Assembly (NCBI GenBank): GCA_905250075.1
Contig: CAJNOP010000382.1
Coordinates: forward strand, 24,890-88,889
DNA length: 64,000 nucleotides
Source of the DNA: Rotaria sp. Silwood1
Taxonomy: Eukaryota; Rotifera; Eurotatoria; Philodinida; Philodinidae
Direction of reading: 5' to 3'
Below are positions 34,791-46,743 of this stretch, one piece after another (positions within the stretch are counted from its first letter, which is position 1; every line of letters begins with the position of its first letter). Both the position numbers and the translations under genes were made by a program. Below the pieces are notes generated by a model. It saw nothing but the letters and a program-made list of their open reading frames with translations. It searched no databases and was not told where the DNA came from.

Positions 34791-37591
34791 TTATTTCTGA
34801 CAAAATAAAACTAATATCCATAAAAGCATAATACCCAATATTACTTTTAGTATATTATTCACATTAAAATTATGTCTTCTATATTGTTCTATAGATTGTT
34901 GTTTTGTTAAATCATCAATTAATTTTAATAATAATTCATTTTGTTTAAGTGTTTGATCAACAAATAGTTGTACAAATTTTTTATAATCTTCATCATTTGA
35001 TTGTTCATTATTTAATAATATTTTTGTTTTTTCATTAAATAATTCTTGACGAATTTTACCTATAAGTTCAGATAATTCATTTCGATTTAATTCATTTAAA
35101 TGATATTTTGTTTTATTTATTTTTCTTTTATATTCATAAATAATCGAATCAAATCTATATGAATTTATATTATCAGTTATTGTTGAAGTTGATATTGATG
35201 CTGCTATCATTGGATTTATTATAATTGAATTAGAAGCAGGAGTACGACCTATATAAATTTATCAAAATGAAATTTAATTAAATTTCCGAAAAAAAAAAAA
35301 CAAAAACAAATTTACGAGGTTCTAAAGATAATTCTTTTTCAATATAAGTAATCTGACGAATTAATTGTTTAAATGATTGATCAAAATCATCCGATGAAGA
35401 AAAATCAATATGAAAATTTGAACCTTTATATATTATTCTTATATTTCATTTGAATAGATTGAAAAAAATATTAACATTTAAATAATCTATGATTACTATA
35501 ATATATGAATAAATCAATAATAATACCTAACCAACTTTGAGGATGAAATGATTTTTCCATTAAACATGGAATAAATTTAATTCGATTTTCAGCAGCATAT
35601 ACAGCTTCTAGAAATTATTAAATCTAAAATTTAAATATATAAATTTATATTCAATTACCTAATCGACAATAATCACTTTCATAATATTGTTGATTAATAC
35701 AAAGAAGAATAATATATGAATTTTCAATTGCTTGTGCCATTGCAACAAGTATATCATCAAACATATGTTCAAGATCTATCCATACTTTATAATTTTTTTC
35801 CTATAATTAACACCAATAGAATTTATTCAAATATTTAATACATCAATATATATATATATATTTACTACAAGTTGATGATAAATTTTACGACAAGTTTTTA
35901 TTGATGAACGATCATAGCTTATCATAATATGTCGTTTTCGTTGACTAGTATTTTTAATTATTGAAATATTTTGACATGGATCTTCAATATAGCAAAAATT
36001 TCACAATAGAAAGTTTTCAATTGATCAATCGTATATATATACTAATGTCGGCGCCAGAAATAGATGGAGAAAACTCTAGAACGAATATCTCGAGGACAGT
36101 AGCAACTAGAGACCTGCGGTTTTCACCATTGGAAAGAACGATGTCGAGGGCATCGATCAACATAAAATTTTATTGGGTTCAGAGAGTTCTTTCATGGATA
36201 ATTTTGGATTGACATGTTGTTCGGTGCATTTTTTCATTATTTTTCAGAGGAATTTCAACCTAAATTATGCCAAAATGTAGCCCGAGACACCATATATTCC
36301 TATAAAAATTATCATGTTCTTTAGAAGCTCCATCGAAGGAAAACGTTGAAAAGATAATAGTAAATTGTAAAAATTTTAGCTTGAACACGGAGCGTTTGGG
36401 GCTACATTTTGATATAATTTGGGTTAAAATTCCTCTGAAAATTGATGAAAAAAGGCAGCAAACAAAATGTCAATCCAAAATTATTCATGAAAGAACTCTC
36501 CGAACCTAATAAATTTTATGTCGATCGATGCCCTCGACATCGCTCTTTCCAATGGTAAAAGCCACAGGTCTCTAGTTGCTACTGTTCTCGAGATATTCGT
36601 TCTAGAGTTTTCTCCATCTATTCCTGACGCCGACGTTAATTTTTCCAACATTTTTTTGCTAAAATAGTTTTTGATCTACTGAGATTATAGAGGATATCGA
36701 ATTATCTATATATTAATAATCTTTTAGGTTTTTCAAAAAATGAATTTCAAATAAAATAACATTATCCTGAAGATTTTGTTATTGAATTTTTGATGTGCAT
36801 CCGTCGTATGATTAATATGGCTGTATATTCTGTAACAAAAACAACAAGTCGAAACAGAAAAAGTTACTACTTTAATACCATATGCTCTACGGTCTGAACA
36901 GGTCAACAAAATAAGAAATTTTCGAGATTAGTTTGTTGAGAAAACCTATGGAAATTTTTCATCATCATATATACAATCTATTCATACAATTCTATGATCT
37001 TACCTGTTGATTGTTTAACATGTATTTCATAATTTACTTTTTCATCTTTTTTACTAATATGATTTTCATCATCAATGACTTCTATATTAGATTTAATGGT
37101 TTCCACATTAGTAGAACTTTCACAAAATAAAGACAATTGCTTAGTAGAATCATTTAGATTCTTTGTCACAGATGCTATAAGATAAAGAAAAAACAAAAAA
37201 GAAGAGTTTGATTTTATCTATTTATTAAATAAACTTACTAAATGTATCTGAAATTGATCTAACTGTATTTCTATTAAGAATATTTTCTTGTTTAGAATCA
37301 ATACAAGTGTCTAAGGATAATAAAGCTTGATCAATATTATGATCATCAATTAGCATATCTACATCAATATTTATATTTTGTTTTTAATAGATTAGAGACG
37401 ATACGACTCACTTCTATTTTTTTTATGAAATGTTCGATCTAATTCATGAATTTCATTTATTTTTTTCTTTGAAAAAGAAAAAAAAAATTATTTTTACTTT
37501 AAAATCATATAATTTTTATTCTTACTCGACATTTATATTGATGTTGTTTAGATGTTTCTAGTTGATTATCGTGTGAAATGAATGTCGTCAT
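34791..37591 (-). CDS. TIR-domain protein with C-terminal membrane anchor
   Basis: Nine exons on the minus strand: 37591-37526, 37466-37412, 37358-37239, 37174-37004, 35981-35866, 35800-35659, 35607-35527, 35423-35316 and 35248-34791, giving 438 residues with all phases consistent. Residues 1-140 are polar and low in hydrophobic residues. A TIR domain spans about 154-255: RHIMISYDRSS (box 1), YKVWIDLEHM, AIENSYIILLCINQQYYES and DYCRLEAVYA. Glu224 sits in the SDYCxxE position that carries the catalytic glutamate of NAD-cleaving TIRs such as SARM1. A helical, coiled-coil-prone region follows (TKYHLNELNRNELSELIGK), then one terminal helix (ILKVILGIMLLWILVLF), so the protein is probably tail-anchored with the TIR in the cytosol. 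Intron 4 (about 1 kb) holds a foldback element. NADase or signalling activity is inference. Confidence 0.8.
36047..36634. mobile_element. Foldback (long inverted-repeat) element inside a TIR-gene intron
   Basis: Two arms of about 237 bp, 36047-36283 and 36398-36634, are inverted copies at roughly 88-90% identity by eye, around a 114-bp spacer. The ends read gtcggcgccagaaatagatg and its near complement (catctattcctgacgccgac). The element has no coding capacity. It lies wholly within intron 4 of the TIR gene (37003-35982), which explains that intron's unusual size. A transcript of the intron would fold into a long hairpin. Confidence 0.85.
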
Positions 37592-39051
37592 CTTCTCTTC
37601 TTTAGTTTAAATGACTTGCATCATCATTAGTAGATGATAGACGAAAAGAAAAGAACGAATATGCACTTGACGCTTTCTTTTTCAACTTATTCAGCTTAAA
37701 TAAACTTTTAACTTGCTTGTTATTTATTGTGTTGGAAAAATGACGTCTTTTTTCATACATGATTCATATCTCTATACAAATATAACTACTCTTAATATAT
37801 GTTTTAAGTATAAAATCATCGATTTAAAATATTTCGAAATGTCATTGTCAATCCGATTGAATTCTTTTAGTTTATACACTTAAGAAACTGAAACTAGTAG
37901 TTTGTTTTGTTCGTGCATATATGATAGAATTAATTTAAAATCAGATAACTTTGTTATGTAATTCCATAAGTTAGTTGAAATAGATAAAAATTAGAAAAAC
38001 TAACAATATCATCGAAGTTAATTTTTGTTTTAAAATATACTATTTCTTACATATCATGGTTTATAAAATCAATAACAAACATTCTTGTAAACTTTCTCTT
38101 TTTACATATTTTAATTTAGTGTTTTTTAGTAACATTGATATTATTATATATATATATATGATCGTTAGAAATAAACTCAATTCAGTGTGAACTCTACTCT
38201 CGAGTCCATCTTTGCCCATGAGTCATCATCTTTTGTTATAATATCAAAAGAACTTTCAATAGATGTCATTTATAATAATCAAATTGTTTAATAAAATGAG
38301 CAATTATTAGTGTATAGATAAACTACTCATTATATTATATAAATAAAAAATTTTGTATTTTACTTCCATTAATTGAATTGAACAAAGTTCCCAACTGTAT
38401 AACTACTATGACAACGTATTTATTCTAGAAGTTCTCATTTTGTTATTCAACATGTATATTTAAACGAAAAAGTTGAACAATACAAAGAGAGAAAAGGACG
38501 AATTTATTTGAAATTTTTTTCAAATTAATATATAGATCTTACGACAAAAACAAAATCAATATAATTCATTTATTTATGGATTGAATTGATTATTTTTAAA
38601 ACATATTATCTGATTGCTTGAATCATTGATAAATTGTTATCTAGTTATTTGTTCACAACGATCTTTTTTTTTGAATATTTCAGTAAAAAAGAATAATAGT
38701 AAACTGAAAGATAATAAATTGTGTAATAGTTTTGAATCTCAGTACTGTATAGCTTTCGTCTTATGTTTCAAACAAATAGAAGAAAATATTCTAGATTAAA
38801 TTATTATAACTTCAAAATTTTATATAGATGACGTTGATGAGAATATCTATCTATTAACTGGTTGGTATAGTTTGCCATACTTAACTACCACATAGATGTC
38901 GATCAATAACAATCGAATAATTCTAGAATATAATATGACGCATTTATCAGTCATTGGTTCTTATTAATATCAAATCTAATTCATTAGTTTTCTAACTAAT
39001 AATATTAATCATAGATTTGAAATTGAGTTGCAAAATATTATCAATTTCGTC
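37592..39051. other. Divergent intergenic region
   Basis: A 1.46-kb AT-rich spacer between the TIR gene (minus) and the SR-rich gene (plus). A short open frame at 38614-38799 is not protein-like. A TA microsatellite lies near 38143-38158. Confidence 0.5.
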
Positions 39052-40092
39052 ATGGTAAAATTCTTTATTTTGAATAATTTATTATTTTTAAAAGAAAAAT
39101 TTTAATTTTATTATTATTATTTTTTTTCTTATAGACATCTTCATATTATCCTATAACAACAGATCATTTTTTTGATAATACACAATTACAATCTATTACT
39201 CCTATGTCTCATTATTCTTCATATCAAATCACAAATACAACAAAGAATAATTATCATAATGATAATAATGATGATGAAGATGATGATTTAGAAGAATTAC
39301 GAACAGCTGCACTTAAAACATTATATTCTAATAAACGCAAAGTTTGTTTGTTTTTTTTTTATTTTATTTAAAACAAAAACATAAGTCTATTTTTTTTTTA
39401 AAAAGAATACTTATGATCATTCACCAATTCATCGAAATTCTCGTTCATCATCAAGATCTTATTCATCATCATCATCATCATCACGATCTAGTTATAGTCG
39501 TTCATCTAGAAGTAGATCTTATTCATCATCATCATTATCATCAATTAGTTCAAATTCATTAGATAGAAATGATAAAGATTATCGTTTTGAAATAAAAACT
39601 AAACAAACAATTGCTGATATTGATGAACGTTTTCCACAAGATATTCCAAATAATAATAATAATGATGATGATACACTTATTGTTAATTGTCCTATACAAG
39701 ATGATGATTTACTTTTACGAGATGAACAACAAACAATAATAATAAATCATTCAAAAGAAGAACAAATATCAAAAAAAATTTCTAATCATAATAAATTATC
39801 TTCAAAAGATATAAAACGACAAAAAATTGAAGATATTAAAAAATCTTCATCAATTCAAGAACAACCTGTTTCAATAACAGTTAAATTAAATTCTGATAAT
39901 TTTGATCTTCGACAATTAATTAAAAAACGTCGTACAAATGAATCATTACCAAATAATAATAATAATAATCAACGTATAGTTCATATTTTACCAAAAGATA
40001 ATCAAACAAATGTACATAAAACAATTCATGATCGTGTTTCATCAAGACAAACAGATAAAAATCAAACATTAAAAAAATATCATAAACATTAA
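39052..40092 (+). CDS. Ser/Arg-rich nuclear-type protein
   Basis: Three exons: 39052-39054 (only the ATG codon), 39135-39341 and 39406-40092, all phase 0, giving 298 residues starting MTSSYYPITTDHF. An acidic stretch (NDDEDDDLEELRTAALKTLY) ends the second exon. The third starts with an SR-like region (NSRSSSRSYSSSSS, then SYSRSSRSRSYSSS), followed by acidic, lysine-rich and Asn-run segments and the phrase SITVKLNSDNFDLRQLIKKR. SR-type composition and basic nuclear-localisation-like runs suggest an RNA-processing or nuclear-scaffold role. The LEELRTAALKT segment recalls N-termini of ZFC3H1-type proteins, but this is only a resemblance. The gene ends 114 bp before PINK1 on the same strand. Confidence 0.65.
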
Positions 40093-40174
40093 TTTATTTC
40101 TAATTAATTAGTTGTTTTTCTTTTTAATATTTCGTGAAATATAATTCATAATTATCTTTTTTTTTTTGTTTGTT

Positions 40175-40206
40175 CTTTATCTAAATTTCTTGTAGATTTA
40201 TTTATA
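40175..40206 (+). promoter_or_regulatory. Candidate trans-splice acceptor before PINK1
   Basis: A pyrimidine-rich stretch ends in ttcttgtag at 40195, 11 bases before the PINK1 start codon. No upstream donor exon with an ATG is needed for this gene. With the previous gene ending only 114 bp upstream on the same strand, the site could accept a spliced leader and resolve a two-gene transcript. Bdelloid rotifers are known to use spliced-leader trans-splicing. A 5'-UTR cis-intron is the alternative. Confidence 0.4.
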
Positions 40207-43200
40207 ATGGTATTTAAAGGAACAGCATCATTAATTGTTCGACTTAGTCGTGCAATTATTTCTCGTCCATTTAAACCTATTATATCTACTAATCGTATTA
40301 ATCAAAAATTTCAATTGAATAAAAATCATCAAATTTATTCAAAATATCCTCAAAGATTTTATTTATTTCCTTCAATTTATCGTTCAGTTTTTACTTCATT
40401 AAATGGACAAAATCTTACAAATTTAATGCCATTTCGAAATACATTGAACGAAATTAAGCGACGATTATTTTTTGCTGGTTTGTATTTTTCAATTGTTTTT
40501 GTTTCGAACAATATAACAAATTAAGTAGCATTTTATTGAGTAATATTATAAATCGAGGGACAAAAAAAAGACATGTTATCATAATTATTCGTCAGAGAAA
40601 AATAACAGATGACATACAAAACAAGTGTTTTAAATTTTACTCGAGTCTATTGAATATATAAGTTTAAGTTAAAATATGTATTCTATTAATAAAAGCTTCA
40701 TTCTTATTTTTTCTATATCATGCTTATCTAGAAGAATATAGATGTGTTTTTTTCTTGAATACGATATCTAATTTCTAATTTATTTAAATTTCATAAATCA
40801 AAAGAAATATCATATAAAATAATTCAACACAATCAATTCTACTTTTTTTTTAAATAACTTCTAGACTACGATTAAAGTGCGAAAAAACAATTTCCGGTTT
40901 GAATTATCTTAATTTCCTTCCTCTTAGACATAGAATATACAAGTAGTCATGTTGCTTTCAGTTACATATATAAAATAATGAATATAAAATAAAAAGAAAA
41001 GAAAAGCACATATTAAGAAAACATTTCTTGAAAGATTAGTCTATTCTTAGAAAGAATTTTGCATGATAAGAAAATAATATCGGTTTTTTGAAATTTGATC
41101 TTATTGTTTGTTTTTTTTCTTTTAGCACCAAGTAGTTCTCGTTTTATTTTGGGTCTACTTGGCTATTCATTTGTTCAACAATCATCTATTGATAATTTTT
41201 ATCTCAATGAAACATTAAATAAAATTGGTAATCTTCTTTCGAAAACAACTATCGTGGATCAATTTAATGATGACAATGAAAAATATAGTCGAGCATCACT
41301 CGACGATTATGAATTAGGTCGTTTAATTGGTTGTGGTTGTAATGCAGCTGTATATGAAGCACGACTTCGATCATCATCTAATACTATACCATCGAATTCT
41401 AACATAGAATTTCAAAAACATACAAATGAAAATGATTTTGAAATACTTTCACGTCAATCATCAAATATTTCGTCTGTCTCCTCTTCATCATCATCATATG
41501 AAGATCTAAATGAAAATTGTAATGATATTAATGAAGATCGACTCAATGAACTGACGTTAAAAGAAGGTGATTGTTTTTTTCAATACTAATTAGTTTAGAT
41601 ATAGTGTTCTGATTGAAGAAGAAAAAAAATTGAATTTCCTCTTTTTTTTTTGAGAAAATCGGAAGTAATTTTATCGGAATATTTTCTTATTATTAACAAA
41701 TAATCTAATAGAGATATTTTAATCATCAAAAAAAAAAGGAAAAAGACTTTATTTTTGTTTGATGTTCTTAAAACTATACGACTTTTTTCGTCTACATTCA
41801 TCGTACTATCGCAAGTATTAAACAGGAAATACTTATCATTGCTTCAGAGACATGTTGTTATTTTCTTACTTGAAGAATAAAACAAGCTGATCGCATGAGT
41901 ATCAAAAGTAAATAGAATTCAGAAAGGATAAAGGAAATCAGAAGTGTTTTTAAACATTAAACAAACCCTTTTTGAAGTTATGCCAGTCTAGAAGTCCTTT
42001 TTTTTTATATGTTCACAATAATAGCTCAAAAGTAATGAATCACTTCAAGCCGTATTCTTAGTAGGAGCTGTAGTTTCCATTGAAACTCTCATCGATCGTA
42101 TTTGTCCGAAATTGCACTTATCTCAAATAATACACTATTTCTGTCAGTGTATTCAGAATAATTGAATTAGCCAGTTCTAAAGTATAGGGGTAAAAATCTA
42201 AACTTCGTACAAAACATGATAGATGTTGATCAATAATATCTTGTTATAAAATATGAACTATTTCTTCATTGAATTTTTAATATGTTTTACATTTTTAATT
42301 CTGCAACGATTGTACTAACAGTTTATATTATTTTATTCTAGTTCGATATCGAGTATCAACAAGTATGAATCAATCATCGAATAATAATTCGGATATTTTA
42401 CCAGGTAAAAATTCTATTCATTATTTATTTCAACAAAAAATGGATTGTTTTTCTTTTTTTTAGCCGGTCAATTTAATTTAGCTATAAAAATGTTATTTAA
42501 TTATGGTATTCAATCAAATGCAGAAGCTATTGAAAAAGCTATGGAAAAAGAATTATTACCATTACGTAAATGTTTCTATCATCCAAATGTTGTTCGTATG
42601 TATTCATGTTTTGTTGATTCATTTCCATTATTAAATGAAGCACATGAATATTATCCAATGGCTATTCCAACACGTTTATCACCGGATAGTTATGGACGTA
42701 ATAAAACATTATTTATTGTTATGCGACGATATGATTTAACATTAAATCAATATATAGAATTATATAAACCAAATATTCATGAACGTTTATTACTTTTTGC
42801 ACAATTACTCGAAGCTTTATTATATTTAAATAATCATTCGATTGTTCATCGAGATTTAAAAAGTGATAATTTACTTATTTGTAATGAAACAGGTGAATTA
42901 GTATTAGCTGATTTTGGTTGTGCACTTTATCATCCACCAGATTTAAAAGTTTCATATCAAACTGATGAAATTTCTAAAGGTGGAAATCTTGCATTAATGG
43001 CACCTGAAGTAAATTTTTTATTTTTCTATGATAAAAATGAAAATAAAATTTATTCCTTTTTGTTGTTTTTTTTCTTTTCTTTTAGATTTTGACATGTCAA
43101 CCAGGTCCAAAATGTTATCTTGATTATAGTAAATCTGATCTTTGGGCAAGTGGTACATTATGTTATGAATTTTTTTCTCAAAAAAATCCATTTTTTCATG

Positions 43201-44206
43201 GTTTACTTCGACAAGATAATTATGATGATGAAAAATTACCATCATTTTCATCAAAAACACCTTCAATTATTGAACAACTTGTACATTCAATGCTTCGAAA
43301 AAATCCGGAACAGGTATTTTATTAAACTTGATCTAAAAGCAGTTAGCAAAATTAAAAATATGAAACACAAGAAAACTGTTGGTACTTGTAAAAGAAGAGA
43401 TTAATCAATATGTTTAGGTTTATCTATTGTTACATAGCAGAGATGTCCATCGCGGCTCAAAATCTGCCGCTGCCGCGCCGCGATGAATTTCCAAAAAGTG
43501 TACCGCTGCCGCGATGGTACTCGAAAAAAGATTCGAATTTCATTGCTGTGAATGTATTGAAATACAATTCTTGTCACTAATCGATGAGATTCATTGAGTC
43601 TTAGGATGTTACGTTTGTGGACACTCAATTTTTTGTAAATTCATGAAGTTTTGGCAATGTCTTCTAAAAGGACGCTGTCGCGATGACATTTTCAAATTTC
43701 TCCCGCACCGCTACCCGCCACTGTGGCAGCGGCAGCGCCGCGATGGACATCTCTGCTACATAGTAGTAATGCATGTCAATAATGAAATATATGAATCACA
43801 ATATATTGCGATAATGAGTGTAAAAGAAAAATGTATGAATACTCACTACAACCTATTATGATTATCATCTTTCATCATTGACATGCATAGAGGGTAGATA
43901 GAAATTTTCTTTCTTTTACAATGTTATATTAGTCTTACACGGATTACAACTAAAATCCTTTTTTTTTTTTAATTTTTATAGCGTCCATCAATATTACTTG
44001 CAAGTAATTGTATTCATTTATGTCTTTGGTTTAAATCAATAAAATCAAAAAATGAACTTTATCAAGCATATATGTGGACAGCATTGAAAACATTATTTAA
44101 TAAACATAGATTAACACGTGTTGAACTTAATTTAAAAAAACTTTTTTTTGAAAGACAAACATGTCAATCACTTTATCAAGCACAAACATTTCTCACTCAA
44201 CTTTAA
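40207..44206 (+). CDS. PINK1: PINK1 mitochondrial serine/threonine kinase
   Basis: Six exons: 40207-40477, 41126-41566, 42342-42404, 42464-43008, 43086-43313 and 43982-44206, giving 590 residues (human PINK1 has 581). PINK1 is stabilised on depolarised mitochondria and phosphorylates ubiquitin and Parkin to start mitophagy. The Arg/Ser-rich start (MVFKGTASLIVRLSRAIISR) suits a mitochondrial targeting signal, and a hydrophobic stretch (RFILGLLGYSF) follows near residue 100. Kinase motifs are complete: Gly loop LIGCGCNAAVYEA (158-170), Lys267 in LAIKM, catalytic VHRDLKSDNLL (Asp389), DFG 408-410, GGNLALMAPE (APE at 438-440), and a C-terminal extension after exon 5. The insert between the Gly loop and the Lys is about 100 residues, longer and more Ser-rich than in human PINK1. 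Intron 5 carries a hAT-type MITE. Confidence 0.9.
43438..43755. mobile_element. hAT-type MITE in PINK1 intron 5
   Basis: A 318-bp GC-rich insert in an AT-rich intron. Its ends are inverted: cagagatgtccatcgcgg at the left and ccgcgatggacatctctg at the right. The CAGAG...CTCTG ends are those of hAT transposons. Flanking 8-mers ttacatag (43430-43437) and ctacatag (43756-43763) match in seven of eight positions, as expected for an aged 8-bp target duplication. The inside is rich in gccgctgccgcg-like words and has no transposase. It is wholly intronic, so PINK1 coding is intact. Confidence 0.85.
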
Positions 44207-44387
44207 GTTTGTTTTGTTTTTCTCTTCAACCTTGTACATACAAAATAAATTTTTTTCAAAAACAAAAAAAAACAAATTAATCAAGACTTGTTCTTATTTT
44301 TTTTTCATTTGTATTGAATTCAAAAAAAAAAAAAAAAGATAATAAAAATTTATTTTATTAATCATGTTCTTAGAAATATATTTAAAT

Positions 44388-45263
44388 TTAGAGACCTTGA
44401 TAATGTAATTCTCGAGCCATTTGAATCGCACTACAACATGGACAAAATGTTGAAATACAACAATCATTACATAGATCACCCTAAATAAATAAATAAACAA
44501 TCAAATTATTTATTTTTTTTTCTTGTAAATTTTTTCAAATAAAAATTGAAAATGATTATTTTTAATCATACTAGATATGTATTAATATAGAATGCCTCTC
44601 ATTTTTTGGTCATTCATTTAATAAAAGATAAGAATTTCAATGAAAAAAATCTTCTCGTTTAAATTAAATAATAAGTGATACAATCAATAACATCTTTAAA
44701 TTAATTATTGACATAATTACCTCGATACGAAATGCTGTACGTATTTTTGATCTTAATGCAAATCGTGAACCAGGACACAAACATGCACATGCATTTTCTC
44801 CGGCTCGTTTGTATAATTTATATTCAAAACAACATGGACAAAAGAAAGCAAAACAACCTTTTAAAAAGAAAACTACAAATGACTAAAACAAAAAAAAACT
44901 GTATAATATATTACATAGTTTCATATTTGTACAACATGAACAAAGTCTAGTTGACCATGGATGTTCAAAGTCCCATACATCTTGACCAGGTTGTGTTACA
45001 ACAACATTTCTAAAAGAATATTTATGTTTTTTTTAATATTTTAAAGTATCATTTTACAGCTATGATAATTTACACATGAGGTATTTGTTGTTGTCGAATT
45101 TTAATTTGTTGATCATTCGTTGGATAAGTATAATTGGTAGGGACTACACGTGCTGATGGTTCAAGACGTACAGTTTCTACTAAAATAAAAACCAAAATCA
45201 AATCCAATGAAAAATTTTTCTTAGATGGGATAACTTACCACGTGAACGATAAGTTGTTGCCAT
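44388..45263 (-). CDS. PLAC8 (cornifelin-like) Cys-rich protein
   Basis: Five exons: 45263-45239, 45179-45074, 45009-44915, 44857-44721 and 44480-44388, giving 151 residues. The PLAC8 domain fills most of the second half: WDFEHPWSTRLCSCCTN, CCFAFFCPCCFEYKLYKRAG, ACACLCPGSRFALRSKIRTA and GDLCNDCCISTFCPCCSAIQ, ending MARELHYQGL. The CCxxxxCPC clusters and the closing QMARELxxxG are hallmarks of the family. PLAC8 proteins sit at membranes and have been tied to cell size, metal handling and secretory or cornified-layer functions; the role here is not predictable. The 3' end faces that of PINK1, 181 bp away. The fourth exon's acceptor (taaaag) was picked because it alone keeps the cysteine pattern in frame. 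Confidence 0.9.
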
Positions 45264-46743
45264 TGATTAATGTTTATTATATGATTTTATAATTGTTCAC
45301 GCTATAGTTGTCAATGTTATAGATTCTAAAAGAATCTCTTTTTTCCTTGCAAGTATGCAATGATGGCCAATGTATGTTTCAATTTCTTCTTCTTCTTCTT
45401 TGAGCGTTATTGTCGTTTAAATTTTCACTCCCACCTCAATCGTTCGATTACTGCCTACATACTTGCCAACGACATAAACACGTATATACAAGTGAAATTA
45501 TGTTTCAAGTTATACCTGCTGAGAGATTTTCATTTACTCATCGTTTCTTTTTTTCTTTATGTATTAACTAAGGAAATAATTTTTGTTATGTTTCTATCAA
45601 TATATTTTTCTCAATGCGTCATTAAGAAAACTAAGTTATATCAACCTATTAAACTGGAAAGGTAAAAGTATATTTCAGTATATCTACATGAATGTAATTC
45701 TAAACAAAATCCATTATTTGATCCTTCTCTTGCCGTCTATATTTTGTGTTCAATCAACTTTTTTGACATCCAGATCCAAATGTACGTTCAATACTCTCAA
45801 TGTCGAATCGATTTCAGTGAACGAAAGGTAGTCCTTCATTCCATCACGTTACATACTGTTTTATAATAATATGGATATAAATATAATATTTATATATAAA
45901 AGATATACTTTATTATCTAAACAGATGTTAAATTTATATAAAGTTGTATTCAAATTTTTATTGAAAAAAGTTCATCTTTTAACGAAAAACTTTTTATTCC
46001 ATAGAATGAATTAATTGTTTACTATTTTTTACAAGAACTTTTTTCTATTTGCTTTATAATGCATAAATAGAGAGGGAGTACTAGATTTATTTTACTTATC
46101 TAATATAATAATAGTTGTCAATATTTGAATAGAATAAGAATAGACATGCGTATGAGCTATTGATGAAATTTATTCTGTTTGATTCAATGATTTAAAAGTA
46201 CGTGTTTTATCAATAAATAATTTATTGATAAAACCTATCATTACATTTGAATTCGACAAACATTCTATTGTTTCTCTCTGAGAAAGTAGGATTGACGGCA
46301 AAGAATGTCGATTATCGATATTATGAAGATCCTTTTGGTCAATAGATAAACTACGTCAAGTTGTCCATTAAATTTGTACTGATACAAATCGTAAACTATT
46401 GAGATTCTTGGTTTTTGTATTCTTATTCGTTTGTAGGATTTAATAATGTGATTATTATTGAGATGATTGCATTGTTCTGATCGATCAAGTTAAAGCTTTA
46501 GACATGTGAGATAAACGTTTCTCTACAGATTTTTTTACATGCTGATACTAATGGTGCTAAATTAATTAGCACAGTTGTGCATAACTCACCTACATAAATC
46601 TAATAAAAAAAAAATATGATCTCATTAACCATTTAGTATCGAATCAAAATACATTCTAGTAAAATTTTTGTTGTTAACCTAATTAAAAGTATATAGAACC
46701 TTTCCCTTAGAATAGTCTAATATTTTTTCGAAGTTTCACATTT
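45264..46743. other. Intergenic, no gene seen
   Basis: A 1.48-kb spacer upstream of the PLAC8 gene. Open frames at 45360-45831 on the plus strand are hydrophobic by chance AT-richness and lack splice partners. No repeat is recognised. Confidence 0.45.

Noticed and set aside
35961..36212. 83-codon open frame on the plus strand
   Set aside because: It runs antisense to a TIR-gene exon and into the foldback arm; it is explained by those features.
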